Shown here: positions 56,266-64,000 of the stretch, one piece after another | Numbering within the stretch: position 1 is the stretch's first letter | How the letters are laid out: each line of letters opens with the position of its first letter | Assembly: GCF_004217185.1 (NCBI RefSeq) | Contig: NZ_SHKL01000001.1 | Coordinates: forward strand, 3,594,001 to 3,658,000 | Reading direction: 5' to 3' | Source: Pseudonocardia sediminis | GTDB lineage: Bacteria; Actinomycetota; Actinomycetes; Mycobacteriales; Pseudonocardiaceae | Length of the DNA: 64,000 nucleotides | Made by a program: the position numbers and the translations under genes | Notes under the pieces: model-generated | Database searches by the model: none | What the model was told of the DNA's origin: nothing | What the model saw: the letters and a program-made list of their open reading frames with translations, nothing else

Positions 56266-57252
56266 ATGGACGAGTACGGACGGACCCGGCGTCGCCGGAT
56301 CGTGGTCGCACTGGCGCCGGTGCTGGCCGGACTCCTGGTGGCGTTCGCGCCGCTGGTGCTGTCCGACCGGCTGCCGGACCGCGCGTGGGGGGACGACGGC
56401 GGGTACAGCGGCTTCCTGAGCTGGTCGCGCGTGGTCGTCCTCCCCCTCGTCTGGCAGGTGCTCGCGATCGGGTTCGTGCTGGCCATGGTGCTCCGCAGGA
56501 ACGCGCCGGCGGGCAGCGGGCGCTCCGCCGTCGCGCTCGGCTGGGGTGCGGCCGCGTTCAGCCTGCTGTTCGAGCTGTCGACGGTGACCCGCAACCTCGA
56601 CCTGACGGGTCCGCCGGCCCGGCCGGATCAGTGGTGGGGTGGATCGACCGCGATCTTCGTGCTCGCGGTCCTCGCGGGAGCTCTCGGGTGGCTCGCGGCG
56701 GGGCGGGACCCGGTGCGCCCGGCGACGAGTGGCCGTCCGGGTCCGGACGCGCCCCGGATGCCGCTGGCCGCGGGGGAACGTGTGCTGTGGACGCGCTCCG
56801 TGGTGGCCCGTCCGGCACTCGCGATCGCCGGCCTCTGGCTGGTCCTGGCCGCGGTCGAGTGGTGGGCGGTCCGCACCCTCGCCGCTCCGGCCGCCTTGCT
56901 GGTCCTGGCCGTCGTGACCGCCGTGCAGGCCTGGGCCCGCGTGCGGGTGGACGCCAACGGCGTACGGGTCGAGCAGCCGCTGCTGCGCCGGACCCTGACC
57001 GCGGCGCCGCTGGACGAGGTGGTCGAGGCCACCGGGCGAACGCTCGAGCCGGAGCGTCTGCCGTGGTCGGCCTACGGCGTACTGCGCCGGCCGGGAGTGT
57101 CGGGTTACCGCGCGACACGCTCCGGTGAGACTCTGCACCTGGACCTGTCCGGGGACCGCGAGTTCCTGGTCACGGTCCCGGGCGCGGGCACCGCCGCGGC
57201 GCTGGTCAACACCGAGCTGGACCGGCGGCGCGCGGCGGACCCGGCGTGCTGA
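56266..57252 (+). CDS. Membrane protein with PH-like C-terminal domain, gntR-linked
   Basis: 328-residue protein with six hydrophobic helices (two pairs in residues 12-110, another near 125-140, and a pair near 178-215). A soluble beta-rich tail follows from VRVDANGVRVEQPLLRRTL, resembling bacterial PH-like modules of DUF1648-type proteins. ATG at 56266 follows GGGGGG. Its end overlaps the GTG of the gntR gene by 7 bp, so they are co-translated. Such pairs are common in actinobacteria and probably sense membrane or wall stress, which is inference. Confidence 0.75.
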   Translation: MDEYGRTRRRRIVVALAPVLAGLLVAFAPLVLSDRLPDRAWGDDGGYSGFLSWSRVVVLPLVWQVLAIGFVLAMVLRRNAPAGSGRSAVALGWGAAAFSLLFELSTVTRNLDLTGPPARPDQWWGGSTAIFVLAVLAGALGWLAAGRDPVRPATSGRPGPDAPRMPLAAGERVLWTRSVVARPALAIAGLWLVLAAVEWWAVRTLAAPAALLVLAVVTAVQAWARVRVDANGVRVEQPLLRRTLTAAPLDEVVEATGRTLEPERLPWSAYGVLRRPGVSGYRATRSGETLHLDLSGDREFLVTVPGAGTAAALVNTELDRRRAADPAC

Positions 57253-57599
57253 TCCGCGTCGACCCGTCGTCGCCGACGCCGCTGGGAGACCAGGTCGCCG
57301 CGTCGGTGCGCCGTGCGGTGGCCGAGGGGCAGGTGAGCGCCGGGGACCGGTTGCCACCGGCGCGGGAGGTCGCGTCGTCGCTGGGCATCAACCTGCACAC
57401 GGTGCTGCGGGGCTACCAGCAGCTGCGCGACGAGGGCCTGGTCGACCTGCGCCGTGGACGGGGCGCGGTGCTGACCGCCGCGGCCACCGGTGGGCACGCC
57501 GAGATCACCGAGCGGGCGACCGAGCTCGTCGCCCTCGCCCGACGGCTGGGCCTGGGCGAGGACGACGTGCTCGGGATGGTGCGCGGAGCGTTCCGGTAG
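57246..57599 (+). CDS. GntR family regulator, YtrA subfamily
   Basis: 117-residue regulator. The N-terminal GntR winged helix reads PLGDQVAASVRRAVAEGQV, GDRLPPAREVASSLGINLHT and VLRGYQQLRDEGLVDLRRGRG. Only about 45 helical residues follow, which is the short effector-free form of YtrA regulators. These are usually autoregulated with the membrane protein gene next to them. The palindrome at 56221-56247 is the likely operator. GTG at 57246. Confidence 0.9.
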   Translation: MLIRVDPSSPTPLGDQVAASVRRAVAEGQVSAGDRLPPAREVASSLGINLHTVLRGYQQLRDEGLVDLRRGRGAVLTAAATGGHAEITERATELVALARRLGLGEDDVLGMVRGAFR

Positions 57600-57602
57600 C
57601 GC

Positions 57603-58835
57603 TCAGCTCGTGCCGGCGCGGGGCAGAAGACGGTCCGAGATGATCTTCATCTGGATCTCGCTGGTGCCCTCGAAGATCGTCGTCAGACGGGCGTCGCGCC
57701 AGTGCCGTTCCACCTGGCGCTCGGTGGTGTAGCCGTTGCCGCCGTGCAGCTGGATGCCGTCGCCGGTCACCTCCGCGGCCATCTCGGTGGCCAGCAGCTT
57801 CACCATCGCGGCCTCCCGCTCGCACGGTTCGCCCTGGTCCAGGCGGTGCGCCACGTGCTGGTAGAACGACCGCGCCTGCTCGACCCGCGCGGCCATCGTG
57901 GCCAGCTTGAAGCGCAGGGCCTGGAAGTCGCCGATCGGGTGCTCGAACTGCCGCCGCTCCTGCAGGTAGCCGATCGAGTCCTCGACCGCGGCGCGGGCCA
58001 GCCCGACCGCACGGGCGGCGGTGTGCACCCGGGCGATGTTGAGCCAGGCCTGGGCGTCGGCGAAGCCCTCGCCGCCGGAGCCGAGCTGGTTCGACACCGG
58101 GACGCGCAGGCCGTCGAAGTGCAGGTCCCAGGTGACGAAGCCGTGGTAGCCGATCTTGTCGATCGGGGTGCCGGTGAGGCCGTCGGGGAAGGAGTCCCGC
58201 TCCTTCTCCACCACGACCGTCGCCAGCCCGGCCGAGCGCTTCTCCCCCGGCTCCGGGTCCTCGGTGCGGACCAGGACCTGGATGAAGTCGGCGGCCTTCG
58301 CGTTGCCGGTCCAGCGCTTGTGCCCGGTGATCACGAACTCGTCGCCGTCGCGGACGGCGCGGGTCTCCACGCCGGCGAGGTCGGACCCGGCGTCGGGCTC
58401 GGACAGCGCGATCGCGCCGATCCAGGCCCCCGTGGCGCTGCGGTGCAGGAGCTCTCCGCGGCGCTCGGAGTCGGCGACGCCGGTCCCGGCGCCCTGGGCG
58501 CGGGCGATGATCGACCCGACGCTCATCCACGCCCGGGCCAGCTCCTCGGCCACCATGCAGTACTCGAACGCGCCGAGCCCGAGGCCGCCGTTCTCCTTCG
58601 GCACCGTGATCCCGAAGTAGCCGAGCTCGGCCATCTCGTCGATCAGCTCCCGCGGGATCTCGCCCTTCTGCGGGTCCAGCTCGTTGGCCAGGGGCAGGAC
58701 GCGGCCCATCGCGAAGTCCCGGGCCTGTTTCTGCAGGGCCTCGCGCTCCGGGGAGTGGTACGGGGCGGGCAGGACCGGGATCGGCGCCTCCATGACCTCG
58801 GCGGAGCCGGACGACGCAGTCGACGAGTCGCTCAT
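57603..58835 (-). CDS. Acyl-CoA dehydrogenase
   Basis: 410-residue flavoprotein. The FAD-binding segments are IGAIALSEPDAGSDLAGVET and RWTGNAKAADF. The arm VGLARAAVEDSIGYLQERRQF is conserved, as is the catalytic-base region TIFEGTSEIQMKII with Glu in FEGT. It oxidises an acyl-CoA to the enoyl form; chain length is not clear. ATG at 58835. No electron transfer flavoprotein or thiolase gene is adjacent. Convergent with gntR, 4 bp away. Confidence 0.92.
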   Translation of the reverse strand: MSDSSTASSGSAEVMEAPIPVLPAPYHSPEREALQKQARDFAMGRVLPLANELDPQKGEIPRELIDEMAELGYFGITVPKENGGLGLGAFEYCMVAEELARAWMSVGSIIARAQGAGTGVADSERRGELLHRSATGAWIGAIALSEPDAGSDLAGVETRAVRDGDEFVITGHKRWTGNAKAADFIQVLVRTEDPEPGEKRSAGLATVVVEKERDSFPDGLTGTPIDKIGYHGFVTWDLHFDGLRVPVSNQLGSGGEGFADAQAWLNIARVHTAARAVGLARAAVEDSIGYLQERRQFEHPIGDFQALRFKLATMAARVEQARSFYQHVAHRLDQGEPCEREAAMVKLLATEMAAEVTGDGIQLHGGNGYTTERQVERHWRDARLTTIFEGTSEIQMKIISDRLLPRAGTS

Positions 58836-58956
58836 GGACCGAGTATCGAGCACGGGCTCCCGCTCCGCCCCGGCAGACCGGTGGGGCGGGGCCGTGAGCT
58901 GCCCCACCGGGCGCGCCCCCGGATTGACCCTCGTCCGGTCCGGGTACCGCTCGCAG

Positions 58957-59430
58957 ATGCGTACCTCCTCCCCCGACCTCCTCCGTGCCGCGGCCCTCGG
59001 CGTCGCCTCCGGAGCCCGCAGCACGAGCGGCGTGGCCGCGGCGGCCTGGACGTCCACGCCGAAGGACGACGGCCCGGCGCGTCTGCTCGGGACGACGGCC
59101 GGGCGCGCGGTGACCGCGGTGGCGCTGCTCGGGGAGTCCGGCGCAGACAAGCACCCGTCGGTGCCCAGCCGGCTCGCCCCCGCCGGTCTCGGCGGGCGTC
59201 TCGTGCTGGGGGCGGCCGCCGCGTTCGTAGTGGCCCTGCGGGACCGCCGGACGCCGTGGCCCGCGGTGTTCGTCGCGGTGCTGGGTGCCGGGACTTCGGC
59301 CTGGGGCGGATCGCGCCTCCGCGCGACCGCGTCCGGTCAGCTCGGGGCCGACCTGCCGGGTGCCCTGACCGAGGACGCTCTCGCCGTCCTGCTGGCCGCC
59401 TACGGCGCGCGGCGCCCCGCGACGACGTAG
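58957..59430 (+). CDS. DUF4126-like small membrane protein
   Basis: 157-residue hydrophobic protein. ALGVASGARSTSGVAAAAW near the N-terminus and LLGESGADKHPSVPSRLAP, with the E-x2-A-D-K and P-S-R pattern, match DUF4126-type proteins. Four weak helices can be traced. ATG at 58957. Role unknown. Confidence 0.65.
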   Translation: MRTSSPDLLRAAALGVASGARSTSGVAAAAWTSTPKDDGPARLLGTTAGRAVTAVALLGESGADKHPSVPSRLAPAGLGGRLVLGAAAAFVVALRDRRTPWPAVFVAVLGAGTSAWGGSRLRATASGQLGADLPGALTEDALAVLLAAYGARRPATT

Positions 59431-59457
59431 CCGGCCGATCCGCCCGCCTCGAGGGGA

Positions 59458-59486
59458 CCCCTCGGGACGTCAGGTGTCCCGGAGGG
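59458..59486. terminator. Bidirectional hairpin between convergent genes
   Basis: CCCCTCGGGAC (59458-59468) faces GTCCCGGAGGG (59476-59486) with one bulge. It lies between stops at 59430 and 59536. Confidence 0.5.
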
Positions 59487-59535
59487 CCCCTTCGGCGCTC
59501 CCGGCCGGCCCCGTGGCCGCCGAGACGGCCCGGGC

Positions 59536-60339
59536 TCAGCCCTCGCGGCGGTACATCTCGGCGGCGGCGCGGGAGAAGCCGTCGGGGACCCCGATCGCGG
59601 CCAGGGCGTCGCCGGCCTCGTCCATCTCCCCCGCCCAGCGCCACGCCTTGCCGTCGGCCCTGTCGCGGACGGCCGCCAGCGCCGCGTCGTAGCCCGCGCC
59701 GGTGCGGTCGAGCTCGTCGCGCAGCGCGTCGGTGACACCGAACCGTGCCGCGGCGGACTCGATCGCGAGCCACACCGTCGGCAGCGCCTTGCTCTGCAGC
59801 GCGAAGCAGGCCTTGAGCCCGCTCGCCGTGCCGATCTCGTCGCCGAGTACGCGGGCGTCGAACGGGGTGTCCGCGAACAGGTCCGCGACGGTCGCCGCAC
59901 CCGGCCCGGACAGCCAGAACACCGTCTTCCCGCGCTCCCACGCCGGTGGCCCGATGATCGCCCCGTCGCACACCGTCCCGGTGCCGAGGATCCCCTCGAT
60001 GTCGGCGACCGTCCGGGGTGAGACGGCGTTCGCGTCGACGTAGAGGGGGCACTCGTCGCGGCCCTCCAGGGCCGCCGCGACCTGCCCGGCGACATCGCGG
60101 GCGGCGTGCGGCGGGCAGATCGAGATGATCATGTGGGCGCGCCGGGCGAGGTCGGCGACGTCCGGGACGGCGACCAGGTCCGCGATCTCGGCGCGTTTGG
60201 CGGTGGCGTGCGTACGGCCGGCGTCGGCCCAGATCACCGCACCGGCGCGGGCCTTGAGCGCCGACCCGAGCGCCGCACCCATCACCCCCGGATGCAGGAT
60301 CCCGATCACCGGCCGCGCCGGAAGCGCCCTCACGTGCAT
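59536..60339 (-). CDS. NAD(P)-binding oxidoreductase, 6-phosphogluconate dehydrogenase-like with DUF1932
   Basis: 267-residue protein. The N-terminal Rossmann domain is IGILHPGVMGAALGSALKAR. VDANAVSPRTVADIEGIL is a conserved middle loop, and the helical C-terminus (GLKACFALQSKALPTVWLAI) matches the DUF1932 phosphogluconate-dehydrogenase-like domain, in which the lysine in GLKAC is the likely catalytic residue. It lies 74 bp downstream of the NtaA-type monooxygenase on the same strand and may share its cysteine-responsive leader. Substrate unknown. Confidence 0.85.
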   Translation of the reverse strand: MHVRALPARPVIGILHPGVMGAALGSALKARAGAVIWADAGRTHATAKRAEIADLVAVPDVADLARRAHMIISICPPHAARDVAGQVAAALEGRDECPLYVDANAVSPRTVADIEGILGTGTVCDGAIIGPPAWERGKTVFWLSGPGAATVADLFADTPFDARVLGDEIGTASGLKACFALQSKALPTVWLAIESAAARFGVTDALRDELDRTGAGYDAALAAVRDRADGKAWRWAGEMDEAGDALAAIGVPDGFSRAAAEMYRREG

Positions 60340-60413
60340 GACTGCAGATGATGCCCGGTCGTACCCGCCCGCGGCACGAAAGGGGGCCGGGCCGCTCTGC
60401 TGCGACCCGTCGC

Positions 60414-61733
60414 TCAGGAGCTCCCGAGCCCGAGGTTCTCCCGCAGCGTGGCGCCGGTGTACTCCGAGCGGAACAGCTTGCGCCGCTGCAGCTCGGGGAC
60501 GACCTGGTCGACGAAGTCGTCGAAGGTGCCCGGGCTCTGCGCGGCGGAGAGGATGAAGCCGTCCGCCTCGCCACCGGCGAAACCCGCCTCGATCTCGTCG
60601 GCGATCTCCGAGGCCGTCCCCACGAACTGCGGGAGCAGCACGCCCTGGGCGTAGAGCTTCCCGACCTCCCGCAACGTCAGGTTGTCGCGCTCGCTGAGCC
60701 GACGGGCGACGTCGAACAGGCCCTTGCTGCCGGAGACCTCGACCTGCTCGACGGGCGTGTCCAGGTCGTAGGTGGAGAAGTCGTGGTCGGTGTGCACCGA
60801 CAACGTGATCAGTCCGGACACGGGGTCGGCCAGGTCGTTGTGGAAGGCCTGCTTCTCCCGCGCGATCGATGAGGTCTCCCCGACGAACGGGATGAACGAC
60901 GGGAAGATCTTGACGTCCTCGGGGTCCCGGCCGGCGTTCGAGGCGAGACTCTTGACGTCGTCGTAGTAGGCCCGCCGCCCCTCCGGCGTCGGGTCGATCT
61001 CGAAGATCACGTCGGCCCACCGGGCCGCGAAGTCCTTGCCCTTGCCCGAGGATCCGGCCTGCATGAGCACCGGTCGACCCTGCGGTGAGCGGGGTGTGGG
61101 CAACGGACCGCGGGTCGTGAAGTACGGCCCGTCGTGGTCGACCCGGTGCACCTTGGCCGGGTCGGCGAAGACGCCACCGACCTTGTCCTGCACGAGCGCA
61201 TCCGGCTCCCAGCTCTCCCAGAGCGCGATCGCCGCCTCGACGAACTCCTGGGCACGGTCGTAGCGCAGGTCGTGGTCGAGGCCCTGGTCGAAGCCGAAGT
61301 TGCGCGCCTCGGCCCGGGACAGCGACGTCACGATGTTCCAGGCCGCGCGGCCGCCGCTGAGGTGGTCGAGGGTGGCGAAGATCCTCGCCACCTCGAACGG
61401 ATGGAAGTAGGTCGTGCTCTTGGTGATCGCCACGCCGAGGTGCCTCGTGACGGCCGCGATGCTGGCGGTGACCAGGGACGGATCGAGGGTGGAGCTCGCC
61501 TGCGTGCCGCGACGCAGCGCCTCGTCCAGGCTGTCGCCGAAGTTCGTCGGGACCGCGAGGAGGTCGGCGAAGAAGACGAAGTCGAAGCGTCCGCGCTCCA
61601 GCGTGCGGCCGACGCGGTGCCAGTACTCGGGGCGCAGGACGTCGAGGTCCGAGCCGGGATGCCGCCAGGCCGCGTGCGAGTGGGCCACGTGCGAGGCGAT
61701 CTGGAATCCACCGAGGTGCAGTTGCCGGGTCAT
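60414..61733 (-). CDS. NtaA/SnaA/DszA-type flavin-dependent monooxygenase
   Basis: 439-residue LLM enzyme of the nitrilotriacetate/dibenzothiophene-sulfone monooxygenase group. Signatures are LHLGGFQIASHVAHSHAAWR, LEYWHR-like LRPEYWHRVGRTLERGRF, HPFEVARIFATLDHLSGGRA and NIVTSLSRAEARNFG. It needs FMNH2 from a separate reductase. A short leader peptide of the actinobacterial cysteine-responsive type lies 148 bp upstream. That points to sulfur scavenging from an organosulfur compound rather than nitrilotriacetate use. ATG at 61733 follows AGGAGAC. Confidence 0.9.
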   Translation of the reverse strand: MTRQLHLGGFQIASHVAHSHAAWRHPGSDLDVLRPEYWHRVGRTLERGRFDFVFFADLLAVPTNFGDSLDEALRRGTQASSTLDPSLVTASIAAVTRHLGVAITKSTTYFHPFEVARIFATLDHLSGGRAAWNIVTSLSRAEARNFGFDQGLDHDLRYDRAQEFVEAAIALWESWEPDALVQDKVGGVFADPAKVHRVDHDGPYFTTRGPLPTPRSPQGRPVLMQAGSSGKGKDFAARWADVIFEIDPTPEGRRAYYDDVKSLASNAGRDPEDVKIFPSFIPFVGETSSIAREKQAFHNDLADPVSGLITLSVHTDHDFSTYDLDTPVEQVEVSGSKGLFDVARRLSERDNLTLREVGKLYAQGVLLPQFVGTASEIADEIEAGFAGGEADGFILSAAQSPGTFDDFVDQVVPELQRRKLFRSEYTGATLRENLGLGSS

Positions 61734-61880
61734 GGGGTCTCCTGCTGGTCCGAGGGCGCGCGTGCGTTCACGGGCCACGCGCGAGCGAGTGGGAACGGCC
61801 GTGGTGGGCCTGTCCGGCCGCACGGGCGACCACGCCGGGCCGCGTGTGGCGGGAGGACCGGACGTGGCGGGATGGGGCCG

Positions 61881-61961
61881 TCAGCGGGCGGAGGAGACCC
61901 GACAGCGAGCACTCGCGGTACGCAGGAGGTCGACGTGGCGACGCCGGACCCCGAGGAACAT
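61881..61961 (-). CDS. Cysteine-type leader peptide (26 residues)
   Basis: The frame encodes 26 residues containing RRRHVDLLRTASARCR, the consensus of actinobacterial leader peptides before sulfur and cysteine genes, with Cys at position 20 near the end. It begins at ATG 61961, six bases after a TAGGGT -10 box (61973-61968), so it should be leaderless. It ends 147 bp before the monooxygenase start. In mycobacteria such peptides attenuate downstream genes according to cysteine supply. Confidence 0.75.
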   Translation of the reverse strand: MFLGVRRRHVDLLRTASARCRVSSAR

Positions 61962-61999
61962 GATCAGACCCTAACGACGCCCGTCCGTGCCGCGTCAAC
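61962..61999 (-). promoter_or_regulatory. Promoter of the leader peptide-monooxygenase operon
   Basis: TTGACG at 61999-61994 and TAGGGT at 61973-61968 read on the minus strand. The 20-nt spacer is long, but the -10 is placed so that transcription would start at the A of the leader ATG. The rest of 61734-62099 shows nothing else. Confidence 0.55.
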
Positions 62000-62099
62000 A
62001 CCGCCGGGCACCTGTGACGCACGGCACCGGCGGCACCGCCCGGCGACCGGCGAGCCGAACGGGTCGCGTCGCGCGGGTGGCCCGGGCACAGTGCGGGGC

Positions 62100-62837
62100 A
62101 TGGACGATCTCCGCTTCGCCGGCGACATGGTCGGCGGATGGCTCCAGCTCCCCTCCGCCGCGACCGCCGAGGTGATCGGCTCGGTCGGGTTCGACTTCGT
62201 GGTGATCGACGCCCAGCACGGCCTGATCGGCGACGACGCGCTGCTCCCGATGCTGCAGGCGCTCTCGGCCACCGGGACGCACGCGCTGGTCCGGGTGCCC
62301 GAACACGGCGAGGGTCCGATCAGCCGGGCCCTGGACCGGGGTGCGGCCGGGGTGATCGTGCCGCTGGTGGACACCGCCGAGCAGGCCCGCGCCGCCGTCG
62401 CCGCCTGCCGCTACCCGCCGACGGGGGTGCGCAGCTACGGCCCGACCCGGCTCGGCTGGCAGGGCCGTGACACCGACGCCCCCGGCCTGTGCGTGGTCAT
62501 GGTCGAGACGCGTGCCGCGGTGCAGACGCTGCCGGAGATCGTCGCCGTCGACGGGCTGGACGCGGTGTTCGTCGGCCCCTCGGACCTGGCGCTGGCCCAC
62601 GGCACCCCGCTGGCGTCGCAGCACGGCGGCGACCCCGGCTACGACGCCCTGCTCTCCCGGATCACCTCGACCTGCGCCGACGCCGGGCTCCCGACCGGCA
62701 TCTGGTGCGCCGGTCCGGAGAACCTGCGCCGTTACCGGTCGCTGGGCTTCTCGTTCTTCGGTCTCTCGGCCGAGCACGCCCTGCTCCGCGCGGCCGCGAC
62801 GACCGCGCTGGAGCAGAGCCGGGCTCACTCGGGCTGA
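62100..62837 (+). CDS. HpcH/HpaI-type aldolase
   Basis: 245-residue class II pyruvate aldolase. MVGGWLQLPSAATAEVIGSV and FVVIDAQHGLIGDD hold the catalytic His. GVIVPLVDTAEQARAAV and the metal-ligand glutamate in VVMVETRAAV, with VGPSDLALA providing Asp, complete the site. It would cleave or form a 2-keto-4-hydroxy acid. ATG at 62100 is close to the family start. The last 13 bp overlap the end of the convergent YihY gene. Confidence 0.9.
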   Translation: MDDLRFAGDMVGGWLQLPSAATAEVIGSVGFDFVVIDAQHGLIGDDALLPMLQALSATGTHALVRVPEHGEGPISRALDRGAAGVIVPLVDTAEQARAAVAACRYPPTGVRSYGPTRLGWQGRDTDAPGLCVVMVETRAAVQTLPEIVAVDGLDAVFVGPSDLALAHGTPLASQHGGDPGYDALLSRITSTCADAGLPTGIWCAGPENLRRYRSLGFSFFGLSAEHALLRAAATTALEQSRAHSG

Positions 62838-63835
62838 GGCCTCGCGACGGGCCGGGGGCCTGCGGTGCCGGCGGGGATCGTCTCGGTGGTCCCGTCGTCG
62901 GCCCTCTGTTCGACCGTCCCGCGGCGGTCCTTGAGGCGCACCGGGTGGAAGTGCTGGATCGAGGCGTTGAAGTGGGCCCCGATCACCACGGCGAAACCGA
63001 TGAAGAACGCGGCCAGCAGGAAGGCGATCGGGGCGGCCAGCGCGCCGTAGGTGTAACCCGTCGTGGTGATCACGTTCAGGTAGACGCGCAGGCCGGTGAC
63101 CCCGACCAGGAACACCACCGCCGCGAGCAGCGCCCCCGGCAGGCAGCGCCGCCACGGCGGCTTGGCCGGTAGAGCGGTCCGGTAGAGCGTGGTCAGCGCG
63201 CCCATCAGCAGCACACCGAGCACCGGGTAGTAGAGCCAGCCGATCAGCGATGCGGTGCCGTCCTGCAGGGCCACGGGCATCAGGCGCGTGACCCGGTCCG
63301 GGCCGAGCGCGAGGACCGGCAGCGCGACGATCCCGGCGACGAGCCCGACCAGGTACAGCAGCAGCGCGATGGTCCGCTGCCAGATCGGGTTCCGGACGCC
63401 GTACTGGTCGTGCGCGCGGGTGATGGCGTCGACGAACGACGACAGCGCCGACGATCCCGACCACAACGAGATCAGGAACCCGAGCGAGACGAGCTCGCCG
63501 CGCCCGGTCGTCAGGATCGAGTCGACGGTCGGGGCGATGATCTCCTCGACGGCGTTGCGGCTGAACACCTGGCTCGCGAACTCCACGATCCGGGCCTGCA
63601 CCACCTCGACCGTGTCCGGGCCGAACCAGCCGCCGACGTACCCGAGGCTGCCGAGCAGCCCGAGCAGGAGCGGCGGCAGCGAGAGCGTCTGCCAGAACGC
63701 GGCGGCGGCGGACTCGGAGAAGATGTTGTCGTCCCAGGCCCGGGACAGCGTGCGCTTCGTCGTGGCCCACGCGCCGCCGGCCGCTACGGGCTCGTCGGCC
63801 GGAAGCTCGTCGGCCGGGGGCTGGTCGGTCACCAC
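62825..63835 (-). CDS. YihY/BrkB family inner membrane protein
   Basis: 336-residue protein with six helices. DNIFSESAAAAFWQTLSLPPLLLGLLG at the first helix, SALSSFVDAITRAHDQ, and the C-terminal YGALAAPIAFLLAAFFIGFAVVIGAHFNA are typical of the family once called BrkB. Soluble N-terminal Glu/Pro and C-terminal Arg/Pro tails flank it. It starts with GTG at 63835. Function unknown; older claims that it is a ribonuclease were withdrawn. Confidence 0.9.
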   Translation of the reverse strand: MVTDQPPADELPADEPVAAGGAWATTKRTLSRAWDDNIFSESAAAAFWQTLSLPPLLLGLLGSLGYVGGWFGPDTVEVVQARIVEFASQVFSRNAVEEIIAPTVDSILTTGRGELVSLGFLISLWSGSSALSSFVDAITRAHDQYGVRNPIWQRTIALLLYLVGLVAGIVALPVLALGPDRVTRLMPVALQDGTASLIGWLYYPVLGVLLMGALTTLYRTALPAKPPWRRCLPGALLAAVVFLVGVTGLRVYLNVITTTGYTYGALAAPIAFLLAAFFIGFAVVIGAHFNASIQHFHPVRLKDRRGTVEQRADDGTTETIPAGTAGPRPVARPQPE

Positions 63836-63920
63836 CCCAGCATGCGTGCCGAGGCCGGGATCTGTCGCCTCCGGGCTGCGCGTGTCCCGGGTGGTGACCG
63901 GGTCGTGATCTTCACCGGTC

Positions 63921-63960
63921 GTGCGCGGATATCGTCGCCGGAGCAGCGATATCCGCGCAC
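63921..63960 (-). terminator. Strong hairpin after the gene at the right edge
   Basis: GTGCGCGGATATCG (63921-63934) and CGATATCCGCGCAC (63947-63960) are perfect 14-bp arms around a 12-nt loop. The stop of the last gene is at 63968-63970, so this is probably its terminator, although no T-run follows. Confidence 0.7.
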
Positions 63961-63967
63961 GCGCGCG

Positions 63968-64000
63968 TCAGCGCAGGACGTCGAGGATCTGCTGGGCGGC
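63968..64000 (-). CDS. C-terminal fragment of an unidentified gene
   Basis: Only ten codons are visible on the minus strand before TGA at 63970-63968: AAQQILDVLR. This is too short to assign. It is supported as a gene end by the strong hairpin just past the stop. Confidence 0.4.
   Translation of the reverse strand, partial: AAQQILDVLR

Overview
The window is very GC-rich, about 70% or more by eye. It has GTG starts, strong third-position GC bias and a set of genes typical of Actinomycetota: F420 enzymes, GarA, an Rv1830-like MerR regulator, DUF742, a HelR-like ATPase, DUF3516 and DUF3040 proteins, an NtaA-type monooxygenase and a SARP-like regulator. A Pseudonocardia-like member of the Pseudonocardiales is my best guess, but no 16S rRNA or other decisive marker is present. 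I saw no tRNA, rRNA, CRISPR array, transposase or phage gene. This looks like chromosome with a few decayed loci.

Layout. 1-7.9 kb: partial SDR, ABC-class ATPase, an intergenic island of palindromes, DUF4232 lipoprotein, Ddn-like F420 oxidoreductase, short UvrA-like ABC protein and DUF368 transporter. 8-13.3 kb: a dehydroshikimate catabolic unit (MHS transporter, TetR, shikimate/quinate dehydrogenase, 3-dehydroshikimate dehydratase) with a shared 16-bp operator candidate at both outer promoters. 13.3-23.2 kb: AMP-forming ligase with a repeat-expanded catalytic loop, DUF3040 protein, ctaD, SLAC1/TDT transporter with LysR, ClC channel, and drug-type MFS with TetR. 23.2-30.3 kb: the conserved gcvP / Rv1830-type merR / DUF151 / garA / gcvH / CDP-alcohol phosphatidyltransferase block, all on the minus strand, with a tandem glycine riboswitch before gcvP. 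30.3-34.1 kb: OsmC protein, then a signalling trio (MEDS-STAS, MEDS-HATPase, SARP-like). 34.2-43.1 kb: enoyl-CoA hydratase with fgd, recQ with a frameshifted glutamine amidotransferase, fatty acid desaturase, gene scars and a HelR-like ATPase. 43.2-48.5 kb: DJ-1/PfpI protein, GH65 phosphorylase with beta-phosphoglucomutase, and a dead-looking DNA-ligase domain fused to a degenerate LytS-type kinase domain. 48.7-64 kb: DUF3516 helicase, GGDEF-EAL protein, LLM oxidoreductase, orphan DUF742 protein, esterase, GntR-linked membrane protein, acyl-CoA dehydrogenase, an operon behind a cysteine leader peptide, aldolase and YihY protein.

Genes that appear to work together: the shikimate unit makes protocatechuate from quinate or shikimate. 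gcvP and gcvH supply glycine cleavage, and GarA links it to central nitrogen and carbon flux. Fgd makes reduced F420 for the Ddn-like and LLM enzymes. GH65 and beta-phosphoglucomutase convert a disaccharide to glucose 6-phosphate. The strongest candidates for undescribed biology are the pseudo-ligase/LytS fusion, the paired-MEDS signalling locus, the leaderless cysteine leader peptide before a flavin monooxygenase, and the 46-bp palindrome array.
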